This document shows, in pieces, positions 52,058 through 61,132 of a stretch of DNA of 64,000 nt; within the stretch, counting starts at the first letter, position 1, and each line of letters begins with the position of its first letter. This DNA is from DASWNP01 sp036399175 (lineage in GTDB: Bacteria > Acidobacteriota > Blastocatellia > Pyrinomonadales > Pyrinomonadaceae). The notes below the pieces were generated by a model. It was not told the origin of the DNA. It ran no database searches and worked only from the letters and a program-made list of their open reading frames with translations. The stretch is taken from the NCBI GenBank assembly GCA_036399175.1, contig DASWNP010000051.1, forward strand, positions 62,001 through 126,000, written 5' to 3'. The translations under genes were made by a program, and so were the position numbers.

Positions 52058-53302
52058 ATGTCGCTTATGCCCGGCTCGAAATCAGCTCAACCGCAGCCCT
52101 CGTCTATTCTGCTTCGCGGCGCGCGTCTCGTCCTTCCCGAAAGGGTGACGAGCCCCGCGTCTCTCGTCGTCCGCGAGGGACGCATCGCGCGCATCGAAGA
52201 AGACGTGAACAAGGGCACGCTTCAGGCAGAAGCGACTTTCGACCTCGAAGGGCTGACACTCTTTCCCGGCCTTATCGACCTGCACATTCACGGTGCTCTC
52301 GGCGTCGATACGATGGAGGCCGACGCGGACGACCTGCGCCGTGTGGCGAGCTATCTGGCCGAAGGCGGCGTCACGGGCTGGCTGCCGACGCTCGTCCCCG
52401 CGCCTGCGGAGGATTACACGAGCGCCGTCCGCGCCGTCGAGCAGTTGATGCGAGAGCAGCGCGAGCTTGCGGCGACGACGGCGACACCGGAAACGCCGAC
52501 GGCGCGCGCCCTCGGCCTGCACTACGAAGGCCCTTTCGTCAGCGGCGACAGATGCGGCGCGCTGCGCACCGAGCACTTCCGCGTCTTCAAAGGGAGCGCC
52601 GATCTCGACGGCCTTCCGATTCTCGACCTCGAAGGCGCGTCGCACATGATGACGCTCGCGCCCGAAATCGAAGGAGGCATCGACCTCATCCGAGAGCTTC
52701 GGGCGCGCGGCTGGATAGCTTCTATCGGCCACACCAGCGCCACACCCGAACAGCTCGAACGCGCCCGCGACGCCGGGGCGCGTCACATGACGCACTTTAT
52801 GAACGCCATGCTTCCCATCCATCAACGCGCGCCCGGCCCCGTCGGCTGGGGACTCGTGCGCGACGATGTGACCTGCGACATCATCGCCGACGGCCAGCAC
52901 TCCGACCCGCTCATGCTCCAACTCGTCCTGCGCTGCAAGGGCGCTGAACGCGTCGCGCTCATCAGCGACGCGGTCGCGCCCGCAGGTCTCGGCGACGGCG
53001 ACTACACGGTCTGGGGCGAAACCATCGGCGTCAGGAATGGCCGCACGTCAAACGCGCGCGGCAATATCGCCGGCTCGGTCATTCACCTGCGCGACGCCGT
53101 GCGCCTCCTCGCCCGTCTCGGAGTCGCGCAGACAGAGCTATCCGCGATGGCCGCGCGCAACCCCGCGCGCCTGCTCGGCCTCGCCGACGAATGCGGCACG
53201 CTCGAAACAGGCAAGCGCGCCGACCTCGTCGCCTTCGACGACGATTACCGCCCTCGCCTCACGCTCGTCGGCGGTCGCGTCGCCTTCGACGCGCTGAGCT
53301 GA
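52058..53302 (+). CDS. nagA: N-acetylglucosamine-6-phosphate deacetylase
   Basis: NagA deacetylates GlcNAc-6-P to GlcN-6-P, the step after MurQ and after GlcNAc kinase. The 414-residue amidohydrolase has LFPGLIDLHIHGALGVDT, GLHYEGPFVSGDRCGALRTE, SIGHTSATPEQLERARDAGA, MTHFMNAMLPIHQRAPGPVG and ALISDAVAPAGLGDGDY, matching NagA closely. ATG 52058 or 52067 are both possible. No nagB is in the window. It lies 14-23 kb from the muropeptide block but completes the same pathway. Confidence 0.94.
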   Translation: MSLMPGSKSAQPQPSSILLRGARLVLPERVTSPASLVVREGRIARIEEDVNKGTLQAEATFDLEGLTLFPGLIDLHIHGALGVDTMEADADDLRRVASYLAEGGVTGWLPTLVPAPAEDYTSAVRAVEQLMREQRELAATTATPETPTARALGLHYEGPFVSGDRCGALRTEHFRVFKGSADLDGLPILDLEGASHMMTLAPEIEGGIDLIRELRARGWIASIGHTSATPEQLERARDAGARHMTHFMNAMLPIHQRAPGPVGWGLVRDDVTCDIIADGQHSDPLMLQLVLRCKGAERVALISDAVAPAGLGDGDYTVWGETIGVRNGRTSNARGNIAGSVIHLRDAVRLLARLGVAQTELSAMAARNPARLLGLADECGTLETGKRADLVAFDDDYRPRLTLVGGRVAFDALS

Positions 53303-53379
53303 CACGCTCGCCGCAAAGCTCGTTGCCGTTTAAAGTCGATGCTGTTTGAAAGGGAGTCTTACTAAACGGTCGGGTTTGT

Positions 53380-54846
53380 TCACTCTTGCCCGGCGCGCGT
53401 CGCCTCGTCATAAAATCCAGCGCGGCGGTAGGATTCGTCTAAGACCTCGACGGGATGGCAGACGCTGAGGCTTATCCCTTTGAGCAGCGCGCCCGCGCCT
53501 ATTTGCATGTGACAGCCGGGATTTCCGGTCGCAAGCATTTGCGCGCCGGTCTCTGCGACGTGCGCGAGCTTTTCTTCGAGCACGCGCGCCGAAAGCTCCG
53601 GCTCAAGCAGGTTGTAGACGCCCGCGCCGCCGCAGCAAACCGCCTCGCCTTCGAGCGGCACAAACTCCAGACCCGAAATCGACCCGAAGATTCTGTGCGG
53701 CGCTTCGACGGCGCGTTGGCCGTGTAGCAGGTGGCACGAGGCGTCGTAGGTCGTGCGTCCGGCCTCAAGGCTTGCGCCGCGCCGCGTGCCTGTCTCTTCA
53801 AGCTGTTGGCTGATGTCGCGCACGCGTCGGCTGAAACGCTCGGCGCGCTCGCCGTATAGCTCGTCGTCTTTGAGCAGGTGAGCGTAAGAGAGAAGCATCG
53901 CGCCGCAGCCTCCTGCGTTGGTCACGACGGGCGCTTGAGCGGCATCCTCGAAGGCGTCGAGGTTGCGGCGAGCGAGGATGCGCGCTCCCTCCAAATCTCC
54001 CGCGTGCGCGTGAAGCGCGCCGCAGCAGACCTGACCCTTCGGCACGCTTACACGGCAACCGTTAGCTTCGAGCACGCGCGTCGTCGCGCGGTTGACGCGC
54101 GCGAAAAGGCTCTCCATCACGCAGCCCGAAAAGAGCTGCGCGGCGGTCGGCCTGGTCGTCGGCTCAAGGCCGTCGCGGTCGTCTGTCTCGTCCGTCATCG
54201 CGGCGGCGGAGTCTGGAATGCTTCGAGCGCGCGGCGCGAGGTCGTTAGGCAGCGGAGCATCGCTCGGCGTCGTTCTTTTCGTCCGTGCACGCCCGTTGTC
54301 AGACTCTTCCGTTTCGACGAAGGCGACGGGCTTGGAGCTTTCCAGCAGAGCCAGCGCAAACTCGGCTCGCGGCGACGCGAGGCGCGCAACCTTGAGCTTG
54401 AGAAGCAGGCGCGCTGCTCCCGAATCGCGCATGAGCCGCGCGAGATTGAGCGCGAGGCGCAGCCTCGACGGATGCAGCCAGACGCGGCGCAGGATGAAGC
54501 GCAGCATCCGGCTCGTCCATCCCTTCGGTCTGCCCTGAGCCGCGATGTCGGAGCGAGCCGCTTCGAGCAGTTGCCCGTACTCGACGCCCGCCGGACACGC
54601 GCTCTCACAAGCACGGCATCCCAGACATCGGTCGATGTGGCGCGTGAAGGCGACCGAGCTGGCCGCCAGACGCCCCTCCTCGAAAGCGCGCATCAGGTAG
54701 ATTCTTCCGCGCGGGCTGTCGTTCTCGTCTCCCGTGTGAACGTAGGTTGGGCAGGCTTCCAAACAGAGCCCGCAATGAATACACGCCAGCAGCTTGTCTT
54801 CCTCCGCCGCCAGCGCGCCGCCCGGTTTTAGTCGCTCTTCAATCAT
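53380..54846 (-). CDS. glcF: glycolate oxidase iron-sulfur subunit
   Basis: A 488-residue protein with two ferredoxin-type [4Fe-4S] sites near the N-terminus (CIHCGLCLEACPTY and CLGCRACESACPAG) and two CCG domains (CCGALHAHAG and CCGGAGVYNLLEP) as in GlcF/LutA-type proteins. It is longer than Escherichia coli GlcF because of a variable Arg/Asp-rich insert (about 195-235). It would pass electrons from the GlcD-GlcE flavoprotein to the quinone pool. The partner gene is directly upstream on the same strand. Confidence 0.92.
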   Translation of the reverse strand: MIEERLKPGGALAAEEDKLLACIHCGLCLEACPTYVHTGDENDSPRGRIYLMRAFEEGRLAASSVAFTRHIDRCLGCRACESACPAGVEYGQLLEAARSDIAAQGRPKGWTSRMLRFILRRVWLHPSRLRLALNLARLMRDSGAARLLLKLKVARLASPRAEFALALLESSKPVAFVETEESDNGRARTKRTTPSDAPLPNDLAPRARSIPDSAAAMTDETDDRDGLEPTTRPTAAQLFSGCVMESLFARVNRATTRVLEANGCRVSVPKGQVCCGALHAHAGDLEGARILARRNLDAFEDAAQAPVVTNAGGCGAMLLSYAHLLKDDELYGERAERFSRRVRDISQQLEETGTRRGASLEAGRTTYDASCHLLHGQRAVEAPHRIFGSISGLEFVPLEGEAVCCGGAGVYNLLEPELSARVLEEKLAHVAETGAQMLATGNPGCHMQIGAGALLKGISLSVCHPVEVLDESYRRAGFYDEATRAGQE

Positions 54847-54855
54847 GTTTGAAAG

Positions 54856-54937
54856 TATGAACGCTGAACGCTGAACGCGGAATGAAAAGCAGCAAAGCTT
54901 TCTTCTTTCAGTTCATCGTTCATCGTTCCGACTTCAT
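54856..54937. repeat. ACGCTGA-word tandem-inverted repeat
   Basis: ACGCTGA words and their partial complements flank an AAAAGCAGCAAAGCTTT centre between the GlcD-GlcE fusion and glcF genes. Confidence 0.75.
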
Positions 54938-57819
54938 CGTTTCCAAAAGGTGGCGTGCGGGTCTAATCGTTGCTTGACGCGCACGGCTAGTCGCGCAGTC
55001 GGGCTTTCGACGCCCGTTGCATCGAAGTCGTGTTTCAATTCGGGCGGCGCTTGCTCAAGCGCGAGATGGACGCCTGTTTGATGCGAGGCGTCGCGCAAAC
55101 GTCGCAGCGTATCGACGTGGACGGCGAGGTCTGGATTCTTTGGAGCGATGACGCGCAGTCGTCCGTCGCCGAGGCTCGCGTGCCAGAGCGACGCGAGAAG
55201 GGCATCGTGTGCGTCGCCTTTGTCACTCTTGAGCGACGCGAGCAGGAGGCCGAGGCGTGCGGGGCGAGCGCGTGCGCGCCAGATGAGCGCGGAGCTTGTT
55301 TGCAGGGGCGCTGCCGCGAGCGAGCGCCAGAGATGGGAGTCGTCCATGAGAGTTTCGGCGAAGTTGATTCCGGCTTGCTCGCTCAGATAATCACGCGTGC
55401 ACTTGAGTTGGTATTCGACGGTCTTCTCGTTGCCAGCGAAGCGGACGAGCAGGGCGTGAGACTGTGCACCCGCCTCTGCTTCCAGCCCGAGGGCGAGAGC
55501 CAGCGGAGGCGAGAGTAGCTCAAGAGCGACGGGCGCGAGGCTCGCATCGAGCAGGGCCTGCCCGGCGTCGATGAGGGACGAGGGGGCGGCGGCTTGCGCG
55601 ACGATGGTGGCTTCTCGTGCGGGGCGTGGGCGAAGCTTGAAGGTTGCTTCGAGAATCAGGCCGAGCGTGCCGTAGCTTCCGACGAAGAGCTTGGGCATGT
55701 CGTAACCGGCGACGTTCTTAACCACGCGCCCGCCCGTTTTGATGATACGCCCGTCGGCCAGAGCGACGCGCATGCCGAGCACGTGGCTGCGCGGCGCGGC
55801 GTAGGCGAAGGCGTGCGCTCCGGCGAGCCCGGTAGCGGCGATGCCGCCGAGGGTGGAGCGTCCATCGTCGGGCGGGTCGAGCGGAAGCCACTGTTGATGG
55901 TGTGCGAGTTCGGCATTGAGCGCGTCGAGCGTGAGACCGGCCTGCGCGGTGGCGACGAGGTCGGCGGGCTCGTGCTCAAGGAGGCGAGCCATGCGAGAAG
56001 TTTTAAGCAGCACATCGACGGGCGCGGAAGGACGAAGCGCTTCGAGCCACGTACAACCTCCGGCGGGCATGACTTTCAAGTTTGCGCTCGAAGCGAGACG
56101 CAGAACTTCGGCAGCCTCTTCGGCGGATGCGGGCTCGACCGACAAAGCGCGCCGTTCTGCATCGAAGATGACTTCGCCGACGTGCTCTTCGCCGACGATT
56201 TCGGCGAACGCGGCGCGCAGTCTTCGAGTTTGTGACGCGCTCGGCGGCGAAGGCGCATCAACTCTTCGCTCGGCGGTCGAGACTGCTGAGAAAAGAGTCG
56301 AGCCGGACGGATTGAAGGTTGATGAAGAGGAACGTGCAGGGGCGTCGTTCAGTGTTTGTTGGAGTTCAGGCTGCCGCTCGGCGTCTGTGTGTCGGCGTGT
56401 CTGATGCTTTGCGTTGACGACGGCGCGGGCTTCGCCGCAGCCGGGCGGCGCGGGGATGATTTTGCCGGGGTTGCAGAGGCCGGAGGGGTCGAAGGCAGAG
56501 CGGAGGCGAAGCATGGCGTCGAGGTCGTCGTCGGAGAAGACGAGCGGGAGGTATGCGCTTTTGTCGAGTCCGACGCCGTGCTCGCCCGTGATAGTGCCGC
56601 CCGCGCGGACGCAGGTCTGCATGATTTCGCGTCCGGCTTCGTGAACACGTGCGACTTCGTCTGCGTCGCGCGCGTCGAAGCAGATGAAGGGATGGAGATT
56701 GCCGTCTCCCGCGTGGAAGACGTTGGCGATGCGAAGTCGTCTTTCGTGCGCGATGCGATAGATGTGAGCGAGGACTTCTGGCAGACGCGAGCGCGGGACG
56801 ACGGCGTCCTGCAACATGAGGTCGGGCGAGATGCGCCCCATCGCGCCGAAAGCGCCTTTGCGCGCCGCCCAGAGACGTTTGCGTTCATATTCGTCACGCG
56901 CGCGGCGAACCTGTCGCGCGCCGTGCCGGAGGCAGATAGCAGCGCAGAGGTCTGCGTCTTCGTCGAGCCCGGCTTCGAGCCCGTCAAGCTCGACGAGCAG
57001 CGCGGCCTCCGCGTCGAGCGGCAGCCCGGCGGCGAAGACGCTCGCCTCGACGGCGCGAATCGTCGCTCCGTCAATCATCTCAAGCGCGGCGGGGATGAGC
57101 CCCGAAGCGATGATGGCCGAAACCGCCTGGCTCGCCTCGTTCACGTCTCTGAAGTCGGCGAGCAGCGTGCGCGTGGCGGGCGCAAGCGGCGTCAGCTTGA
57201 GAGTCGCTTCGGTGGCGATGCCGAAAGTGCCCTCGGAGCCGACGAAGACGCCGAGCAGGTCGAGACCTTCGCCCTCGTCTTCGGCGCTCAGATCGACTAC
57301 CTCGCCGCCGGCCAGAACGACGCGCGCGGCGAGCACATGGTCAACCGTCGTGCCGTACTTGAGGCAATGAATGCCGCCCGCGTTCTCGGCGATGTTGCCG
57401 CCGATGGTGCAGGTCGCCTGGCTCGAAGGGTCGGGCGCGTAGTGCAGACGGAAGGGCGCGGCGGCGCGCGAAAGCTGCGCGTTGACGAGCCCTGTCTCGA
57501 CGACGGCGAGACGATTCTCCACGTCGAGCTTCAGGAGGCGTCGCATGCGCGCCAGCTCGACGACGATTCCGCCGTCCGTCGCCAGCGCGCCGCCCGAAAG
57601 ACCCGTGCCCGCGCCGCGCGGAGCAAATGAAACTCCGGCGCGAGAGAGCACGCGGACGACTTCCGAAACCTCCCCGGTCGTGCGCGGAAAGACGACGGCG
57701 CGCGGGCGCGCTTTGTAGTGCGTCAGCCCGTCGCATTCGTAGACCAAAAGCTCGTCCGGCTCGACGAGCAGCCCGTCGCGCCCGACGATTGCACGCAGTT
57801 GTTCCTTGAGAGCATCCAC
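54934..57819 (-). CDS. GlcD-GlcE fusion, glycolate oxidase flavin subunits
   Basis: A 961-residue fusion of two FAD-binding type 4 oxidases. Residues 1-465 are GlcD-like: FPRTTGEVSEVVRVLSRAGV, PRGAGTGLSGGALAT, GNIAENAGGIHCLKYGTT, ITGEHGVGLDKSAYLPLVF and DPSGLCNPGKIIPAPP. A polar linker (about 465-540, rich in Ser, Thr, Arg) joins to a GlcE-like half with VMPAGGCTWLEAL, LDPPDDGRSTLGGIAATGLA, GGRVVKNVAGYDMPKLFVGS and YGTLGLILEATFKLRPRP. In Escherichia coli these are two genes. GTG 57819 is the start; the nearby ATG is out of frame. It oxidises glycolate or a similar 2-hydroxyacid. Confidence 0.92.
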   Translation of the reverse strand: MDALKEQLRAIVGRDGLLVEPDELLVYECDGLTHYKARPRAVVFPRTTGEVSEVVRVLSRAGVSFAPRGAGTGLSGGALATDGGIVVELARMRRLLKLDVENRLAVVETGLVNAQLSRAAAPFRLHYAPDPSSQATCTIGGNIAENAGGIHCLKYGTTVDHVLAARVVLAGGEVVDLSAEDEGEGLDLLGVFVGSEGTFGIATEATLKLTPLAPATRTLLADFRDVNEASQAVSAIIASGLIPAALEMIDGATIRAVEASVFAAGLPLDAEAALLVELDGLEAGLDEDADLCAAICLRHGARQVRRARDEYERKRLWAARKGAFGAMGRISPDLMLQDAVVPRSRLPEVLAHIYRIAHERRLRIANVFHAGDGNLHPFICFDARDADEVARVHEAGREIMQTCVRAGGTITGEHGVGLDKSAYLPLVFSDDDLDAMLRLRSAFDPSGLCNPGKIIPAPPGCGEARAVVNAKHQTRRHTDAERQPELQQTLNDAPARSSSSTFNPSGSTLFSAVSTAERRVDAPSPPSASQTRRLRAAFAEIVGEEHVGEVIFDAERRALSVEPASAEEAAEVLRLASSANLKVMPAGGCTWLEALRPSAPVDVLLKTSRMARLLEHEPADLVATAQAGLTLDALNAELAHHQQWLPLDPPDDGRSTLGGIAATGLAGAHAFAYAAPRSHVLGMRVALADGRIIKTGGRVVKNVAGYDMPKLFVGSYGTLGLILEATFKLRPRPAREATIVAQAAAPSSLIDAGQALLDASLAPVALELLSPPLALALGLEAEAGAQSHALLVRFAGNEKTVEYQLKCTRDYLSEQAGINFAETLMDDSHLWRSLAAAPLQTSSALIWRARARPARLGLLLASLKSDKGDAHDALLASLWHASLGDGRLRVIAPKNPDLAVHVDTLRRLRDASHQTGVHLALEQAPPELKHDFDATGVESPTARLAVRVKQRLDPHATFWKR

Positions 57820-58123
57820 TCGGTTTGTCTATCGCCTGTAGTAGATTTTTCTACCGGGAGGTCAGGCCAAATGATACACTACCGGCGCGCTCTCGGGTAA
57901 CGCACAATGCCGCGCGAGTCCGACAGAAATCGTATCTCGAAGGAAGCTTGAAGAAGAATCGTCCGGACAATTTCGAGCCCGGCTTTGAGGATTCACTCGC
58001 TCTCGAAGAAGGCTTGAAGACGAGTCGGCGTCGCGCCCGCTAGATGTGAGTTATCGACCGTGCCGGAAGGGCGCTTGCCCTCACCACCTCATAAATTTCA
58101 ATAACTCTCTAAGGAAGCCTCAC
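57820..58123. other. 304-bp divergent promoter gap
   Basis: This gap holds the upstream regions of the glycolate oxidase fusion (minus) and the PilZ gene (plus). I see no convincing gene or hairpin repeat in it; a 72-codon frame at 57825 lacks any protein-like features. Confidence 0.4.
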
Positions 58124-58513
58124 ATGTGGGAATTTGACGAAAAACGCGCGGCCACACGCTACAGAACGCGCCTGCTCTGTCGCATCTCTCTGCTCGATAC
58201 CGGCGCGGCGCGCGGCGCTTCTTCACACGCGCCTGTGGGCGTCGGATACACGCGCGACATCAGCGCCACCGGCCTCGCCATCATCGTCTCTAGCATCAGC
58301 GCCAGTTACGGTTACTTGACAGACCTCGAAGCGACCCTGCTCGTAGAGCTTGAGCTGCCGACCGGGCAGCTTGAGATTAAGGCCAGCCCCGTTCGTATCC
58401 AACGGCTCGGCGAAGAAGGAATCGACAGAGGCTACCTCGTCGGCCTCCACATCCGGCAGATAAACGACGGCGTCCGCGAGCGCTTCGAGCAATACCTGTA
58501 CACGCTCGGATAA
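58124..58513 (+). CDS. PilZ-domain-like protein
   Basis: A 130-residue cytoplasmic protein made of one PilZ-like beta barrel. It starts WEFDEKRAATRYRTRLLCRI, with the basic residues (R-x3-R) that grip c-di-GMP, followed by YTRDISATGLAIIV, the PilZ D/N-x-S-x-x-G element, then VELELPTGQLEIKASPVRI and GYLVGLHIRQIND. AAGGAAG precedes ATG 58124. It could be a c-di-GMP effector; no cyclase is nearby. Confidence 0.82.
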   Translation: MWEFDEKRAATRYRTRLLCRISLLDTGAARGASSHAPVGVGYTRDISATGLAIIVSSISASYGYLTDLEATLLVELELPTGQLEIKASPVRIQRLGEEGIDRGYLVGLHIRQINDGVRERFEQYLYTLG

Positions 58514-58516
58514 ATC

Positions 58517-58604
58517 TAATGATGAATGCGGAATGATGAATGATGAATGAAAGACAAAATGCTTTCTGCTTTTAATTCATCATTCCGCATTCCGCATTCA
58601 TCAT
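58517..58604. repeat. ATGATGA-word tandem-inverted repeat
   Basis: Nearly the same element as at 38.9 kb, with centre GAAAGACAAAATGC, between the PilZ and gltS genes. Confidence 0.85.
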
Positions 58605-58621
58605 TTCTTTTGGGGGCTTGA

Positions 58622-59962
58622 GTGGAGTTTACGGTCGTCGAGGGTTTGCAGACTCTGAAGCTTGATTTGGTCTTGACGTTGGCGCTGGCGGCGGTGTCGC
58701 TGTTTGTCGGCTACGTGGTGCAGAGGCGCGTCGGGCTGTTTGCGCGCGCGAGTATTCCGGCGGCGGCCATCGGCGGGCTGCTGTTCGCTCTCGTGGTCTA
58801 CGCTTTGCGGGCGCGCGGGACGTTGGGCGTGGCGCTCGACACGAGCTTGAGAGCGCCACTGCAAACGCTCTTTTTTACGACGATTGGACTCGGGGCGACG
58901 CTTCATCTTCTGCGCGCGGGTGGTTGGCGGATGGGTTTCTTCTGGCTGCTGGCGTCGCTTCTGGCGGTGGTGCAAAACGTGGTCGGGATAGGCGCGGCAC
59001 GCGCGCTAGGTGCTCCCGCGCCGCTCGGAATCATCTGCGGCTCGCTGACGCTGACGGGCGGCCCTTCGACGGGACTGGCCTTTGAGCCGCTCTTCAAGGA
59101 GTTAGGCGTCGGCGGCGCGGGCGCGCTCATCATCGCCTCTGCCACCTTCGGAATTTTCATCGCCAGCTTCGTCGGAAACCCTGTCGCAAGCCTGCTCATC
59201 CGGCGCTTTCGTCTCGCCCCGGCGCGAAGGGAACAGACTCACTCGAACGAAGCGCGCGGCAGCGATGAAGCGGAGGAAAATTTCTGGGCTGTCGGGGCGA
59301 CTTACAGGGAAGATTCTGAGAGCGATGCTATCCGAGACGCGACGGGGCGAGCGGTTGAAGCTCATCATTCGTCGCCTCCCGTGCCGGAGAGTACGTCGCC
59401 GACGGCGCAGGCGTTGTTGAAGAATCTGCTGCTCATCCTCGTCATCATGGGCGCGGGGGCGCTGATTAGCCTGGGCGTCGCGCGACAGAACATTGTGCTG
59501 CCGGGCTACATCGGCGCGATGGTTCTGGCGGCGCTCGTGCGCAATCTGGACGAGCGCACGCGCTGGTTCGGGATAGATGCGCGTGCGGTCGAGACGCTCG
59601 GCGCGATTGCGCTGGCGCTCTTTCTCGTCATCGCCCTGATGAGCCTTGAGCTTTGGAAGCTGGCGGGGCTCGCCCTGCCGATGCTTTTGATTCTCGCCGT
59701 GCAGGTCGTCCTGACGATTGCTTACGCCGTCGGCGTTACTTTCGTTTTGATGGGGCGCGACTACGAGGCGGCGGTCACGTCGAGCGGGCACATCGGCTTC
59801 GGTCTCGGCATCACTCCGAACGCCGTCGCCAACATGGAAGCCCTCGTCGAGCGATACGCGCCAGCGCCGCGCAGCTTTCTCGTCGTGCCGGTCGTCGGCG
59901 CTTTCTTCATAGATTTTTCAAACTCGCTGATTATCACTCTCTTCGTAAACCTGATGCGCTGA
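58622..59962 (+). CDS. gltS: sodium/glutamate symporter
   Basis: A 446-residue inner-membrane protein of the GltS family with two inverted halves of about five helices each. Motifs are PAAAIGGLLFALVVY, FTTIGLGATLHLL, GSLTLTGGPSTGLAFEPLF, LGAIALALFLVIALMSLELW and SSGHIGFGLGITPNAVANME. A hydrophilic loop of about 60 residues (about 200-260: REQTHSNEARGSDEAEENFW and onward) between the halves is longer than usual. GGGGG before GTG 58622 supports that start. It imports L-glutamate with sodium. Confidence 0.92.
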   Translation: MEFTVVEGLQTLKLDLVLTLALAAVSLFVGYVVQRRVGLFARASIPAAAIGGLLFALVVYALRARGTLGVALDTSLRAPLQTLFFTTIGLGATLHLLRAGGWRMGFFWLLASLLAVVQNVVGIGAARALGAPAPLGIICGSLTLTGGPSTGLAFEPLFKELGVGGAGALIIASATFGIFIASFVGNPVASLLIRRFRLAPARREQTHSNEARGSDEAEENFWAVGATYREDSESDAIRDATGRAVEAHHSSPPVPESTSPTAQALLKNLLLILVIMGAGALISLGVARQNIVLPGYIGAMVLAALVRNLDERTRWFGIDARAVETLGAIALALFLVIALMSLELWKLAGLALPMLLILAVQVVLTIAYAVGVTFVLMGRDYEAAVTSSGHIGFGLGITPNAVANMEALVERYAPAPRSFLVVPVVGAFFIDFSNSLIITLFVNLMR

Positions 59963-59992
59963 CGCGCCTCGCCCGAACAGAGCAGGACTGAT

Positions 59993-60994
59993 ATGCAGAA
60001 GCATCCCTTTCAAAAACTTCTTCTCGTCACCCTCATCGTCGTAGCTTCGCAGGCTCTAAGCGTCGCGCAGGAGCGCGCGAGCAGCGGCGCTGCGACGCAA
60101 AGCCCCGCACGCGTCTCTTCAGGTGCAATCGCGGCGGACGCGCGTCTTCAGTCGATTGTCGAACGCGCGGCGCGAGAGACGCTTTCGCGCTTCGCCGATA
60201 AGAAGCTCGAAGAGAAGCAACTGGCGATTACGCTCATCGACCTGAGCGACCCCGCGCGCCCCTCGCAGGCGAGCTTTCGCGGCGCAGAACCCATCTACCC
60301 GGCGAGCGTCGTCAAGCTGTTCTACCTGACGGCGGCGCATCGCTGGCTCGAAGACGGAAAACTCAGAGAGACGGAGGAACTCAAGCGCGCCATGCGCGAC
60401 ATGATTGTCGATTCCTCCAACGACGCGACGCACTACATCGTCGATGCGCTGACCGGCACTTCAAACGGCGCGGAGCTTTCCGACGCCGAGATGCGCAAGT
60501 GGGCTGAGCGGCGCAACGCCGTCAACCGCTACTACGCCTCGCTCGGCTACACCGGCATTAACGTCAACCAGAAGCCCTGGTGCGAAGGCCCCTACGGGCG
60601 CGAGCGCATCTTCCTCGGCGCGAAATACGAGAACCGCAACAAACTCACGACCGACGCGACGGCACGACTTCTCGCCGACATCGTGCTCGGTCGCGCGATT
60701 ACGCCCGCCCGCTCCGCACAGATGCTCGAACTGATGAAGCGCGACTACACAGGCAAATCCGACGACCCCGACGACCAGGCGCACGGCTTCACCTCGCTCG
60801 CCCTCGAACCCGGCGCGCGTCTCTGGTCGAAAGCGGGCTGGACGAGCACCACCCGCCACGACGCCGCCTACATCGAACTCTCCAACGGCACGCGCCTCGT
60901 CCTCGTCACCTTCACCACCGACCACGCCAAAGAGCGCGACATTATCCCCGCAGTCGCCCGCAGCATCGTTAAAGCAGTGACGAGTGACAAGTGA
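59993..60994 (+). CDS. exported class A beta-lactamase-like serine hydrolase
   Basis: A 333-residue protein with a signal peptide (about 1-27, ending SVAQ) and the serine-transpeptidase fold. The nucleophile motif is YPASVVKLFYLTAAH (SVVK), the second motif lies in VDSSNDATHYIVD (SND), and SKAGWTST takes the KTG position. This combination belongs to the beta-lactamase2/class A family, which includes beta-lactamases and wall hydrolases. Without a resolvable omega-loop Glu-x-x-x-Asn I cannot say it hydrolyses beta-lactams. It follows gltS by 30 bp. Confidence 0.85.
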   Translation: MQKHPFQKLLLVTLIVVASQALSVAQERASSGAATQSPARVSSGAIAADARLQSIVERAARETLSRFADKKLEEKQLAITLIDLSDPARPSQASFRGAEPIYPASVVKLFYLTAAHRWLEDGKLRETEELKRAMRDMIVDSSNDATHYIVDALTGTSNGAELSDAEMRKWAERRNAVNRYYASLGYTGINVNQKPWCEGPYGRERIFLGAKYENRNKLTTDATARLLADIVLGRAITPARSAQMLELMKRDYTGKSDDPDDQAHGFTSLALEPGARLWSKAGWTSTTRHDAAYIELSNGTRLVLVTFTTDHAKERDIIPAVARSIVKAVTSDK

Positions 60995-61132
60995 CAAGTG
61001 ACGAGCAAGAACAAGGCAAAAGTGATGAGTGATGGGTGATGAGTAATGAGTGAAAGACGAAGAGCATTTATCTCTCCATTCATCACTCATTACTCATCAC
61101 TTGCTTTAACTCGTCACTTGACACTCGTCACT
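60979..61132. repeat. nested GTGACAA and GTGATGA tandem-inverted repeat
   Basis: Outer GTGACAA words enclose an inner palindrome of GTGATGA words with centre GAAAGACGAAGAGC in the convergent gap between the serine hydrolase and methyltransferase genes. Confidence 0.85.

Noticed and set aside
56356..57630. 424-codon plus-strand frame over the GlcD half
   Set aside because: It is antisense to clear FAD-oxidase motifs and has no domain signature.
59993..60994. True antibiotic resistance beta-lactamase
   Set aside because: The SVVK, SND and KAG motifs fit the class A-like family broadly, but the catalytic omega-loop glutamate could not be identified with confidence, so resistance is not claimed.
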